In this document: positions 22,861 through 35,645 of the stretch, in pieces
How the letters are laid out: each line of letters opens with the position of its first letter
How positions within the stretch are numbered: position 1 is the stretch's first letter
Assembly: GCF_000003605.2 (NCBI RefSeq)
Contig: NW_003155738.1
Span: forward strand, 390,899-454,898
Direction of reading: 5' to 3'
From: Saccoglossus kowalevskii
Taxonomy: Eukaryota > Hemichordata > Enteropneusta > Harrimaniidae
Length of the DNA stretch: 64,000 bases
Notes under the pieces: generated by a model
Seen by the model: the letters and a program-made list of their open reading frames with translations, nothing else
Told to the model about the DNA's origin: nothing
Database searches by the model: none
Made by a program: the position numbers and the translations under genes

Positions 22861-25800
22861 GATAAACCGTGATGAATCGTTTGAGAGCATTATGAGAGCA
22901 GCTAGACAGGTTTGACTTGCATGGGCTGTAGAGGAAACAGACACATCATAACATCAGTGTTAACTGTATGACCATTATTACACCTGGGTAGGCTGCCTTG
23001 CACGAGTTGTAGAAAAACACAACACAACAAAACTGATAATTATATAATCACTATATCAGCTACACATGCTCTATATGTGAGGGTTTTGGAAACAAATGCA
23101 CACAACAATGACAACTGTGTTTTCACTGTAGCAGCTACACAAACCGACTTTGCCTGGGGCTGTGAAAAAATAAGCACATCTTAACATTCGCATACATTCG
23201 ACTATATAGAAATCAGCACATTAGTAATAAATACACTTTTGTAGCATCACATTGTTCAAATATCATTCTACTTGAATTATTATTACTTCAAGTGCAAGAT
23301 TCAGCAGTACTGGTTATAGGTGATTTAATGAACTGGATATCTTGTCCTCTTATATTCCATGATCACAATAACTGGACATCATGTGATCAAGTGAATTTGT
23401 TGTTGATATTTGTTGTCAATAACTGTTGCTACAATACTAAGGTTACACTTAAAATATAACTATATAACAACTTTTGCGCGTGAACAAGAACTTGAACACA
23501 ATCGAATGAACACAATAAAATGAGTGTAAAGAAGAAAAACTATTGTCGATTAAAAAAAACGTTTGGTTGATTTAAAATGCTTGTTTCCAAGTAAAGTCAA
23601 GCAGGGATGAGTAACTATCTACTGCTTATGTTTTACAAATCAAAGGATACAGGTAAATATCATTTCCAAAGTACCACCCTCCACTATATATAGCACGTAA
23701 TCAGGACATTTTGTAACACTCTGATAATTGATATTAAAACTGTATGTTTTTGGATGTGTTAATAGTAATAAATGTTAGCCAGGGCCTAATGTGTGGATCG
23801 CACCTGTGAATCACAGGATGATATTGTTCTTTTGTTTTCCACCGAGTCTTGTATATGCATAACCAATGTATTTTAATGGAAATATTTATTTCTATAGTTG
23901 CTCTTACTGTTTTGATCAAGCTAAAATTATTGTTATATATTATATTTAATAGAGCAATTTACTTAATAGTTCACTTGAATACAGCATTGTTTTGTCTTTC
24001 ATAACTGTAAGTTACACTTTCTGAAGTGAAATTATATGGTAGAGTTACAAGTACAGTGGTTGTCGATGTACAACTTTTTTTTTCATGTTGTCCATGTAAA
24101 TAATGAACAATCAACCCAGAATGGCTCAGTAATTTGTCTGCTAAAATGAAGTTATTTAAACAAATTGTTCTTTAGCTGTTAATGTTGCGTTCTTCAGTTG
24201 CACGTATGTGTGCAATTCATCGAATAAGGGGCAATATATAGTCATCTGGCTCACATGATTGGTTCAAAAGTTTCATACTGTTGATTCAAAGCTTTTTCTA
24301 TTCTACATGCATGCACTTGCATACTTTTAAACACTAAACATACATACATGCATACATGAATATGAAGATTGCAAAAATAGTACATTCGTATTGATCAAAA
24401 CTTGTTGCACAGTATTGTTGTAATATAGCCACAAATGTCACATATAATGTCACAAACATTCCTTAAAAATATAATTGTTTCGAACCATTCAAGTTGATCA
24501 TTTACTAGAAATAAGTAAATGAGATAATCGAAACTGCCAAATATATTTTGATTTGCCACCAGACTTTTCTAGTTTCTCTAATTATTACTCTGCCTTGAAT
24601 TAACATCAAATACATGTTATCATTGTTGTCAGTGAACTGCACTACACTGTGTCAATGAACTATACATAACAGCAGTTTTAATATTACTATTCAGAATGTT
24701 ACATTTCCCGAATAAATGCTAGACATAGTGGGTGTATTTTGTTAATACTATTCACTTGCATCGTTTGATTTGTATAACACAAGCTGTAGAAATTACTCAC
24801 TCGAAATCTGAGTTGAAAGCCGACATTTTAAATTAGCCATAATTCATTTGTTCTCGTGTTTATCCTAAACATTTATATTGCTCGACTGTGTTCGTGATTT
24901 GGGTGCCCTTTCTATGGTCACATTTTTAAATCATAAGACATTGCAGTCATCAATCGTACTGGGCCACATGTGGGTACCACTTGTCGTAACATGAACAAAT
25001 ACATGATTTAGTTTTGACCAATACGTCCACATTAGCAGACGGTTCTACGTTATTATGACATGATACGTTTCTATTTAGAGTTGTGTTTTAATTGGAGTTT
25101 AAGCTCAGGTTTTAATAAAGGGGAGAGGTATGCTAAATATAAATTGAATTCGATTAAATATTAATATAAATTATGAAAATAGTGAGGGTCGTCACAATGT
25201 AGGTCCTATCGTCACAAGTCGCCGTAAAGTTAAATTTAAGTCGTCACAACGTTGGGGGGGGGGGGGCACACACACATACCTTAGTATGACATAATACCGT
25301 AAACATAGTTATCATTATAAAGTATATATCAATTTGAGCCTTGAATATTTAGTTTAACTTCTATCACTTCTATAAAATGTTCCTATTTCGGCTAACATAA
25401 ATTATTGTGTTATTGCATGCCACAAGTGAAATTTTGTTATGGTAGTATCTCGCAGCTAAGAATCAAAATAAACTTGAATACACTAATTGCTAATCTAATT
25501 GCTCCCCCAACAATTGTCTCATTCCTACCCTTCACATTCACTTCTGTCCCTACATTGTAATCATAAATGTAAAGCTACTAGCAAGATTGTTAGTGATTTC
25601 TGATGCAGCCTTAATAATTGTCAAGAGGTCACTGCACCAGTTTGCATAAACTGGACAGAAAATTGCGATGAGACTAGTGTGAACAAATTAATGCCAAATA
25701 ATGCAGATATTCCAACTTGTTTGGGTTCTTGAAACCAATCCAGAAATTACAATCATAGTATCTCGTAGTTGTAGAACGTAGTAGTAGTGTGGTTTGAATA

Positions 25801-26100
25801 CATGAATCAGACAATATAATACTTTTCACGGTCAAACTAACCGATTTTATTGGGGTAATAATACATACGAGGGCATGAAGTGACTAGTGGCCTATCTCTG
25901 TTGTAAATACGCTATTTAAAATTAATTACGATCCGCAAAGACTACATGCGTTTGGACCAAGACCGAAATATGCGAAACAAACATACGGAACAACTATGCG
26001 CCTATTCTAATGTGTTTGTGGGACCTGTCACTAACCAGTCTCTTGACGCAAAGTCCGACGTTCCAATATGTGGTCACACAGAGTGTTACTCCTCACTGTA
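22861..26100. other. No recognisable gene; one G13 tract
   Basis: AT-rich sequence without supported genes. A run of 13 Gs (25,254-25,266) followed by a short CA run lies after three spaced copies of GTCGTCACAA-like words (25,188-25,250). Confidence 0.45.
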
Positions 26101-26108
26101 GTTTTCCG

Positions 26109-26529
26109 TCATCGGCAGTCCCGGTACATGTAGTCGTCTGACACCAAGGCAGATGTTTTAAACTGTGGAGAGTCAATCTTCAATGTAGTCTTCGTCTTTA
26201 CCGGCGAACAACCAACATCCAATAGCACACACTTCGTCACGTTCATCCCTGAAACCCCGTGCTGCATGGAAGGAACCCCAGTAGTAAACGACAGCCACGA
26301 GGCTTGATTTAGACCCCCTTTCATAGACTCGTCCATCAGGCCAGACTATTTCACCGTCTTTGATTGGTGGATCACCGAGCATTCTCCTAGACCCCACTGC
26401 ACAGCTGTATCTCAAACAAAGGACATAGTTATGCCAAACAATAACATGGCAGAATTGTTCACGCATACAAGGTGACGTCCTACCAGTGCAGCTGTCAAGG
26501 TGAATTCGTCGCTTCCGAACAGTTAACAT
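26109..26529 (-). CDS. Unidentified open reading frame, 118 codons, possible exon
   Basis: A minus frame at 26,529-26,173 contains GDPPIKDGEIVWPDGRVYER followed by a hydrophobic stretch and several cysteines. An overlapping frame continues to 26,109. The block is richer in GC than its neighbours, as an exon would be. I recognise no family. It may be an exon of an unknown protein or part of a transposon. No clear splice sites were assigned. Confidence 0.3.
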
Positions 26530-26942
26530 GCACAGACTTTCACCAAGCTGTGTTAAATAAAAATCGAGATCGAAAGTGTTGCACTATCACTATGGTAACC
26601 AGATCCTGTTGAAGCACTGCAGAAATATCACCCGTCCAACGTGCTACCCGACACACGATGTAGACACACAGGGTTTGGTACACCGGCTATTATTAGTCCC
26701 AGTGAGTGTGAATATATGTATTTAACACTAAGCTAAATTGAATTGCGCATAGTCTCCCATTGAAAGCTAATTACGTGTGTATTTAGACTATCTAGGATTT
26801 ATTCAAACTCGTACCACACAACTAAACTGTACAAAAAAATGCACACTTTGACAATAATTAACAATCCAATCATAGAATTGTCATGAATTTGTTTTTGCGT
26901 ATCTGTTGACCGACTTAATTAGCTGATTATTAGCGAATTGCT

Positions 26943-27640
26943 GTGTTATGTCTGTCATCGTTTAGGCCTATTTGAAGTTTTGGACGGAACTTGGCTCAGT
27001 GATTTGGAACTAATTACCAGATAACCGCCGCTATTCAGACTACTCATTCTGACAGTTGGTATTCATAGTTATTAATGTAGTGAACGATTAATCAAAAGAT
27101 ATGACGTATTCAGTGCTTAGTGTGATTGGCTTTATGATTGAAGGTTACGCCTTAGAGTCTTTTTACTGTTTTGTAATTGGTTAGAGTTTTGAAAATGAAT
27201 AAAGAGAGTTTGAGTTGGTCTTGGGGAGCACAGCACGATAGACGAGTCAAGGGCAGTCCTGGAGAGACGAGAGTCCAGTCCAGGGGCGAGCCTTGAGGCA
27301 GTCCAGTCTTGGGCGAGTCTTGGTTCAGCCTTGCGATAGTCTTGGGGATTTTTCCCCAGGGCTCTGTGTCTTATAGAGTGCTCGATTGACCGACTAAGGC
27401 GAGAGCTGAAACGTATTTCGTTGTGTGTGCCTTATTTGACTGTAAAGTATAAGTGGCTTTCCCGATCCCATACCTCAAGGGGACGAGATATAGAGACGAG
27501 ACGAGATTCTCCCCTGACAAGTGAGGAGAAACCCCCAGGGAGAAGAATTTCCCCCTGATAGAATCTTAGAACTGCGTATTGACTGACCTAATTCTATCTT
27601 GTAGATATACTTAGATTCAACTGGCCGTTATCTCACATTG
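26943..27640. mobile_element. LTR-like repeat (possible solo LTR)
   Basis: The block from about 26,943 (TGTTATGTC) to about 27,640 has features of an LTR: inverted CCAAT words (GTGATTGGC, GTAATTGGTT), a GAATAAAGAG word like a polyadenylation signal, and a GC-richer tract with repeated CAGTCC/GAGTCTTGG words. Positions 27,120-27,190 align with 47,615-47,690 inside the Polinton locus, so it is repetitive. Its ends are not certain, and no flanking target duplication was confirmed. Confidence 0.45.
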
Positions 27641-27759
27641 TAGTCTAACACATTATACTTGCATGCGAAAGTAGTATACGCTAATTTTCTTCATTTTATC
27701 ATCAAATAAAAATTAGTTATATATTTTACTTACTGGTATTTGTCAAAGCTTTTTTTTAT

Positions 27760-27930
27760 TGTGGGGGCGAAGATTTTATGTGAATGTCAACAAATCGAGC
27801 GCCGAAGGCCCGTGGGGTCGCGCGACAATTCTTCAGGGGTCCGGCATGCTCCCCCGTAAAAATGTTGAAATCTAGACCCTCTGAAACGCTGTTTCCTGCA
27901 TTTTTGGAAGCAAATTTTGATGGTAAACTA
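27760..27930. repeat. Dispersed repeat shared with 35.4-35.6 kb
   Basis: GC-rich for this window. It contains AAATCTAGACCCTCTGAAAC followed by GCTGTTTCC and a GCATTTT word. The same string with one change occurs at 35,513-35,550. Class unknown. Confidence 0.6.
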
Positions 27931-29700
27931 TAGGTATATTTCTCTTACAAATATAGATGAGCGTTTCACCTTATTTTATCGACCTATTTTTCGTGGGCGC
28001 CACGGTGCCGCCGCCATTGTATAATTTCTTTATGTTTCAGTTCACAATCACGTTTATATTTTTAATTGATTCTACAATATTTTTGTTTACGAGAAGTTCA
28101 TTCATGAGTGGTACCCAAAGTGGAATGTGGTATAGTCATACTCATAATTTCTTACTAATTGCACGACACTTTGAATTGCTATTTTATTCATTTGTTTGGT
28201 AATTTGGTCAACTGAAAGTTATTTTTTATGGTTCCTACTCGTTTGTAAGATACACTTTCACCTATTTTACTTAAATTTGGTAGAAGGTCAAGACATACAA
28301 GTTTGACAATCCTCACCATTTGGGTTTTTCTCTTCAATGAAATGAAACCGCCAAACATTTTGGTTCAAACATGTTCTCAACTATTCTCAAGAATTTCTCA
28401 TCGACTTTATTCGAACCTGGTATGAAAAAAAAATACACATGGTACGTTACTGATTATTTTTTTATTTGATTCGAAATCACCAGCCACCATGTTGGGTTCA
28501 TTTTCAAGTATCCTCACCGATTTTACTGTAACTATTGTTACCTATTGTGTTTCCAGTTCACAGACAGACCAAAATATATAGAGTTGTTTTGCAGTTATGT
28601 TGTGTTATTTTTCGAACACCTCATTTACTTTTCTAGATATAAAAGAAGTCTGTTTTATTGTCAATGATCTTTTTTTAACTGGAAATTCATTAATTGTTTT
28701 CATCGTTCATTCGTTTGTAGGCGAGTCACTCGCTGGTTTGATTATGTATTTACAACTCCTTTGTAACTCTGTTTTGAGCTTCGCTGTTTACAAAATCGAA
28801 ATACAGCGCTATTCACAAATGTATTCACCTTTCAGACCGTTTGACACTATAGGTAGCAGTAATAGTTCAAGTGAAACTCAACTCCATTTGATCTATTATA
28901 CTTTTTTATCTCATTCTAACACCAGGCCTTTTTTCTAGTCTTTTACACATATACACAGCATTTTTTTAAAATTAAACATTTATAGGAATGTTTTATAAAT
29001 CAGTGGATTTAATATATGCATGTATATTTCACGAAACTGTTTTTCATGTCGACATCTTTTGGCGATGCGTTTAACTAGCTGTCATCGAGTTTGCCCGATA
29101 TAATTGACACTTGATATGTAGACACTTTAGTGAACAGCTGTCAGATATGTAAATTTATTGACAATGTTATCTATTATAAATGTTTAAAAAAATACAAGCC
29201 AAATTGAATTGATACCTGATATGTCAGATTTGTTTCTGCAATATTGACACAACTCCCAAGGGTTGTTTGCTTTGTATATTCACATCGACACATTGGTTAA
29301 TTTATTCTCTGTGTCCAATTGGTAAATCAGCGAATTTTGTTACTTTGATACGAATTAAAAAAAAAATATAATTTTTAAAAAATTATATTTATATGTCGAT
29401 TTTAAACTTTCTTTTCGTGTGGTACATGAGTAAAACACCATTCTGCCCTTTTAAAATCCCTTTATTGAACCGACAACGAGAGTAAATTTCATATTATACA
29501 CCCAACAACCAAACCCACGAATTTAACTTAATCTGCGTTTCGATGACACTAAGCTTGGTTTATAATATTCATATACTACGACCAGTTACTATCTGTCATC
29601 ATCAGTGATGTGTAGATTAACATCTGCAAAATATGAAACACATTTTAATTCATCACTCGTCCGATCGCTCATTATGATACTCTTATAATAAACACTTTTT
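27931..29700. other. No recognisable gene
   Basis: T-rich on the plus strand. Open frames at 27,957-28,202 and 28,597-28,938 are rich in Phe/Ile/Leu as expected from composition and lack motifs. Confidence 0.45.
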
Positions 29701-29711
29701 GGGATTCATAC

Positions 29712-29942
29712 TTACTGTTTGCCAGGAACTTTCCAGCTCTCTCCAAACTCAATAGCATCTTTTACAATGACACCATCGGGTCTCTGGAAGTCATTTTTGG
29801 CATCACCATCAGCATTACCAAGTAAACCACACATCTTTCCGCGATAATAATCACCAGTGAATTCGATATTGAAATCGTGTTTCCTCCCAGTCCAGAATAT
29901 CTTGAAAGTTGTGTCCTTGAGCTTGAAAGTCAGTAATGCCAT
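29712..29942 (-). CDS. VWD (von Willebrand factor type D) half-domain exon
   Basis: The minus frame reads FNIEFTGDYYRGKMCGLLGN then ADGDAKNDFQRPDG and FGESWKV. This is the C-terminal half of a VWD domain, whose CGLCGN(F/Y)NGD core is usually followed by DDF and a W. Here the second cysteine of CGLCGN is Leu. The exon ends at a good donor (about 29,715, GTAAGTATG), so another exon should follow downstream. VWD domains occur in secreted mucins, SCO-spondin-like and zonadhesin-like proteins. The frame is the same as the preceding LamG gene, separated from it by one TAA and nine codons. The N-terminal half of the domain is missing. Confidence 0.7.
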   Translation of the reverse strand: MALLTFKLKDTTFKIFWTGRKHDFNIEFTGDYYRGKMCGLLGNADGDAKNDFQRPDGVIVKDAIEFGESWKVPGKQ

Positions 29943-29969
29943 GTCGCTTTTGTGTACGATGTTTATATT

Positions 29970-31291
29970 TTATATGGCTGCCTTAATTTCAGCTTCAGTC
30001 AATGTTCTATTGTAAATTTGTATACACGTTATGGAACCATTAAACCATTCTTGAGGAAGAAGTGCAGCGCCGGCTTGTGCATCATATTGAGTTGCTATTT
30101 CTCCTTCAAAGGGTGCCGATTCCAAATTCCCATTGAGATACAAGTGTCCCATGCCATTCTCATAATCGTAGACAACAGCCAGATGATACCATGTATTCAA
30201 AGCAGGTATTTCTTTTTCTAATGGTGTCACCGGTGGAATTCCATCTCGTTTGGTAAATTTAACGCTTGCAGACAACCCCGATGGTGCCCCGCCAGTTATC
30301 ACTTGCGATATTTGAACACCCTTATCATTTAAAGTTGGATCGAAGTAAAAAATAGGAACTGGATTACCATATGGACAAACCCACGCCATGGTGGTGGTTG
30401 ACCTTCGAGTGTCGAAATCATTACCATTGTTTGGAAAAACCAGATACGAGCTGGGGTTACCACGGAATTCATAAACGGTGCAACTTCGGTAAGTTTTGTA
30501 TGTCAACGTTACATTGTTCCAAGGGTCAGTTGCATGATTTTGATTATCAGAGATGTCGTCAAGAAAATGTTTGTTATTCAGCGGCCAAAATGCTACAAGA
30601 TCAGGCACTATTGAGAAACAAAATATTCGTTAACGTATATATAAACACTTCACATTTTAAAATACATATATGTAGGTTCTGTATTATAAGTCGTAGAATA
30701 AACATTGTAATTAACTGGGAGGTCTATCACTGACTTATATCTAGCGATTGCATAAAACCTTGTAATTAATCATAACCTTAAAAGATTTTAAATATCAAGA
30801 ATGTTTTCCTTTCCAATGAGGTTTTACGACAGTACCGCATAGCCTTGACATTGTGACTTGACATTTGTTACACTTGATTCGGAATTTATGACTGATACGA
30901 CAAACCCACATTTGTAAGCGAACAAAGTGTTCTTGTATATATACTCACGTGGATCATTTCGCTTTGAAAAAGTTGCCTGAAAAGTAATAGGTTTTTAATA
31001 AAACATACCAGGAGAAATAAACAAGAGAACAAAGATGAATAATAAGGTACTTGTTAGAACAGTGTAGTACGATTGAAATAATGCATGTATTGTCCCATAT
31101 TACAATTTCAGGTATTACAATTTCCATTTTGTATTTCACGTCCTAACAAATCCAATGACATGAAAGGAACAATCTAATACTATGATCAAGTGAGGGAAAA
31201 CACGTTATTTACAAAACATATAATGTTTACTCACATCACCATGGCCTTCCACTGCAACGAATGTCGCAACTATCAGTATGAAACGGAGCAT
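29970..31291 (-). CDS. Secreted LamG (concanavalin-like) domain protein, three exons
   Basis: Exon 1 (31,291-31,235) encodes MLRFILIVATFVAVEGHGD, a signal peptide, and ends at GTGAGT. Exon 2 (30,976-30,949) is a 28-nt mini-exon between a TTTTCAG acceptor and a GTGAGT donor. Exon 3 (30,607-29,970) begins in the matching phase and encodes about 212 residues: LVAFWPLNN, then MAWVCPYG, then WYHLAVVYDYENGMGHLYLN and ICIQIYNRTLTEAEIKAAI-type ends. This is the LamG/pentraxin-like jelly-roll fold typical of extracellular ligand-binding proteins. It stops at TAA (29,970-29,972). All phases agree, so the product of about 240 residues could be functional. The in-frame VWD exon downstream suggests a once longer protein. 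The ligand is not known. Confidence 0.8.
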
Positions 31292-31394
31292 CTTCGTATT
31301 TGGAGAACTTCAACACGAGCTTCATCAAAAGTTACAGGTAACATATACAATTGCGACTCTGACTCTTGTATATATGTTGTGGGTCTCTATTGTC

Positions 31395-31935
31395 ATAAGT
31401 TTGATTGATGCGAGTGTATGTGTCTCACCTGTTTTGGAGATTATGCGTGGGTGTTTGTTGACGTGCGTGTGTCACAGGTCGAAAACCTGAAACTACTCTA
31501 ATTTGTGCAATGGGTTGTGAAAAAAAACACGATGTAATTCTCCAATAACAACACAAAATCTGGCAAAGAGTTTAGTTGAAATCTGTAGTTTTTGTTGAAT
31601 ATTTTTGTTATTTATTTTACGTATTTTGTTAAATTTAGACAACGTTAACAAAATATCTTGCCATTTCAGCAATTGATTGATGCGGATGTATGTGTCTCAC
31701 CTGTTTTAGAGATTATGCGTGGGCGTTTATTGACGAGGATGTGTCGAAGACATGGAACATTCTATCTTTGCGGATCACGCTGTGGGTTATGGGAAAATTA
31801 CACGATGGCATTCTCCGGTCACAACTCAAAATCTGACACACTAGCTCGACAAAGAATATTGTTGATACCTGTCGTTTTGGCTACATTTATTGCTATTTTT
31901 CAATTTGTATTTCACATATTGTTTGTGTAGTTAAC
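31395..31935. repeat. Promoter-proximal repeat units upstream of the LamG gene
   Basis: The block GATTGATGCGAGTGTATGTG at 31,405 recurs as GATTGATGCGGATGTATGTG at about 31,676, with about 70 bp of clear similarity in each copy and further similarity beyond. Reverse-complement copies lie at 19.9-21.2 kb. The units lie just upstream of exon 1 of the LamG gene. The common CAGGTGAGACACAT word on the minus strand resembles a splice donor, so a non-coding 5' exon is possible. Confidence 0.65.
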
Positions 31936-34900
31936 ATTGACATAATATCTCGCAATTATACAATTATTTCTATCCAGTATCAGAAATTGCGAGATGATAA
32001 AAAAACAAAAAGAGAACTAAAGCTATTAGACAGTGTTTTTCTGATGTCCACTAACCACCTAACATACAACCATTTCAGTCTGACTCATGAAAGCATCCTT
32101 ATGATGCTTTAAATGCTATTATTTCACTAACTGTAGGCAATGATTGAGCATTTCAAATATAATAACCGTCCAAGTCCAACAATGGAATGGTCACACGAAC
32201 GCAATATTAACTGAAGTTATTGAGAACACTTAAATAATAAAACACAATTCACCAGAGTATGAGTTTCTTCACTAGCACCATTTAAAATATGGAAAAAATT
32301 TCAACATTGAGCTATATGGTAATAATAAACGGTAATCAAATTGGAATATACATACGCACATACACGACTCCCAAAGTTTAGTCAAAATCTCAAGCAGTTT
32401 AGCATATCACATAAAATAAAATAATTCATGTCATCATGTTGAAAAACATAGTGTGAAAACAGGATTGATAATGCCACTACAATGAAAACATATGGGGCCC
32501 CAGGAGTTGAGTCCTATTACCATGTGTTGTGATCAAGTGAACATTTCTCGTTCGATTGATTGGAACAAATAATTGAACAGCGAGATACCTACTACCTCCA
32601 GAGCGCCTTTTCTTACAGTGGCGAGGGACATGTACCGAGTTGTGAGTTGTTCGCATGTGCAAGTATGTGATGCGAAACCGAAACTGTGGTTAACATCATG
32701 CCCATAAGCACAGGAGCATTAATAATTAAAATACACCAAAACAAAACAAAACAAAACAAAACAAAACAAAACAAAATAAAATAACGGATGTTTTTTTTTC
32801 AAACCTTATATGCATAATGATGTCAATATATATTGTAAATTTTAGAGCTTGATCGCTGCCACTGTATCAACCCAAATCACCCACGGATGATGTGAATGAC
32901 ACGTGAGTATCCAAGGAAGGAACTGAAAATAATTGCATAGCAAAATCAATATAAGTTTCTCATTTTGGTAGAGGTGTTGATAAAATAACGTTTACATGAA
33001 GGACACTATTCACATAGGTACATGTAATATTGGAAAAAATTGACAATATTGAGAAGTGGGCAAAGCAGGCTTGGGATATTTAGGAAGTAAACAACTTCGG
33101 AAAAAATATTCCAATTCTAGTCGATGATGGACTGGCAAATATTTCTCAACTATAACAGGGCTGTAAATCGTGGAATGTTGTCTGGGTCCAGACTATTTGT
33201 AAAGTTAATAAAAATAAAAAAAATCAAAGATTCAAAAGTTGCTACTTCATCCAAACACGATGAACTGAATTCTGGATGTGCAGCTCATTGTCAGTTCTTT
33301 CGAAAAAAAACACATGAAATTCATGATTCATCTTCATTTTAGACAAGTTTTCCACCATAACCAAATACCCAAACATTTGTGGATAGTTTGGTTTGTGATC
33401 CCTATTGTAGGACTTCTGAATATCACTTTCTCTAACAATCTTATATACAGCACTATAACTAAAATCAAATCAAATTTCCTGCCATAGTAAGCTATATTCC
33501 AAGGTTGTTGCAAGATTGAGTGATTGTCTGGCTTAAAATAATTTATAGTCTGTGTAGTGTGAGCCCCTTTTTCTTGAGGTATTTCATAAATTTCATGAGC
33601 ATGATCTTATCATCTCATATATTTTATGCTACCCACGCAACCAGTATTTGTTGTATGAGGTCTAACTCTAGAACATTTGATACCCCACCCCTGTTTAAGT
33701 GATGTTCAAGACTACACCACTAACTGTTATTCTACTGTTCAGTCACCATTTGTGATTTGTCATTTTGAGACTTTAAATGAATTCTCATCCTTGAAAACAC
33801 GATTGAGGCTCTCTATCTCTCCTGATCAAGCTTGGTTGCTATGTTTTGTTTTAAAAACTACCACAATATTTAGATAACCGAGCAGAATAATGTGTTCCCC
33901 TGAAAAAAACAGTTCTTGTGTCACAGCGGAATGTCTTGGGTTGTCTCTTGATTAATGACCTTGCCGTATTTGGTTAATTTCATTTTTAAATCACTCACCA
34001 TAATATTAATGGGTATAACAGCTTTTTATTAATTCTGATTTTAATTTATTTGATACAGAAAAATATGCACACAAGAAATCGCAGAAAACACTTCAAAGAA
34101 GCAACGGAACTTCTGAGTGAATTGACAGAGAGATACAAAATTGTTTTACAATACAGTAGTAATATTTCACTTTTTTTGAAACTTCATTTAAAAAAAATGT
34201 TTCTTTAGTGATAAAAAGTTGAGCCAATCTAAAATTAGTCGCCGTTTCGTGTCACAATGCTATTGATAAATAAAGCCTGTCTGAATGCTGTACTGATATT
34301 CTCCACAAATTTTGATTTGAAACAAAATCATTCATCCCAAATTTGTTTTGAATATTTAACAAGATAATATTTACATTGAAAAACAAGATTTCTGTTAACG
34401 GTCATGTTTTCTTGGTAATCTGACACATTTAATAAAATTAGTTACTGTGCAGCCTGCACAAAGCAGTTCACTATACAAATAGTGAAAATGAAATTAGAAG
34501 TACATCAGGATATTGCAGACAAAACAGCGGCTACAGGTAAAACACAGTTGCGAGCAAACGTTCAAGCAAATGTACCCCTAGAAACAGCACATATTGTATT
34601 GTTATTGTTGTTTCATAGTATTTTTGCTACGGACATACAAGAAACTGCTAAATTAAACGTTACACAAATCTGAAAATACACCTACTCAGCCAAATAACCA
34701 TAAAGCAGTATTGTATTTTACAAACAATCACAGGACTGCCGTATATTTGACGGCCCTGACTATCCGAATATGGAACAGAAAACAAATACCTTTCATAATT
34801 TCGACGTAGTTTATAGCTCGCAAATAAGAAAACAACAATAGCGGTCAGGCGTTAAACAATTATACATCGCTGATTCAAGTGCCCAGGAAAGCAGAAATTA

Positions 34901-35410
34901 GCATACTAATTGCTGAATCAGTGGACAGAAATTCAGTTTGCGCAATGTATTCTGGGTAAAACGATGTAAAACAGTGTGATACATCATAAAAAGAATAATC
35001 TGAGAGAAATTAAAATTTTTGCCGAAACCAATAATTATCTACTTACAATGTTTAGATTACTAATATTTACTTTCAGTATTTTAGCACAGTGTTATTCTTG
35101 CTTTGTTAAATGCTGTAAATGAGTTTCCTTGTGTACTGTGCCAGCTGTAGCAATTATATTAAAGGTAAAACACAATAGTCTTACACCTATCTACTCGTAT
35201 CATCATTTATGATGGCGTCTTTTGTCTGGTTATTATTGAACAGCCAGTAATATATCATAACTGAAGTATTATCATACCATTGTCAGTGATTGATTCATCT
35301 GCTTGTTGATGAACATCGCACTTTTTTGAAATTTTAAATACTTCCCTTCATTATTCATGTCTGGCTGACAAGCAAACATGGCTAATTTAGTCATGAAAAG
35401 ATACTGACAT
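31936..35410. other. No recognisable gene
   Basis: AT-rich sequence. Small open frames (33,124-33,877 and 34,482-34,673) show no motif. A segment at about 34,060-34,140 follows a polypyrimidine-AG and could be an exon, but it is too short to support. Confidence 0.4.
32737..32782. repeat. (AAAAC)n microsatellite
   Basis: About nine copies of the pentamer CAAAA, ending in AAATAAAATAA. Confidence 0.95.
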
Positions 35411-35414
35411 CTAT

Positions 35415-35645
35415 ATGTAGAGCGGCGGCACGGAATTTTTCATGAGTGGGCGGGATCTGCTCACCAACCCACGCGCCAAAGGCTAGGGGGTCATGAGACA
35501 TGGTCCCCTCAAATCTAGACCCTCTGAAACGCTATTTCCAGCATTTTGAGGGTTTCAGTGTAATTTTGGAGGGGCGACGCCCCTAAATTTTTTTTGAGGG
35601 AGCAACCGCCCCCTTTGTCCCTCCCCCGTGCCAATGCCAATGATA
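35415..35645. repeat. Dispersed repeat related to 27.8 kb
   Basis: A GC-rich block with CACGCGCCAAAGGCTAGGGG, AAATCTAGACCCTCTGAAAC and an imperfect inverted pair GGGGCGACGCCCC. The middle string matches 27,868-27,905. It might be a non-autonomous transposon of unknown class. Confidence 0.55.

Noticed and set aside
28597-28938. 113-codon plus frame with hydrophobic segments
   Set aside because: Composition-driven (T-rich) frame without family motifs or splice support.
34060-34140. Possible exon (HFKEATELLSELTERYK) after a polypyrimidine-AG
   Set aside because: No donor, no neighbouring exon and no family match.
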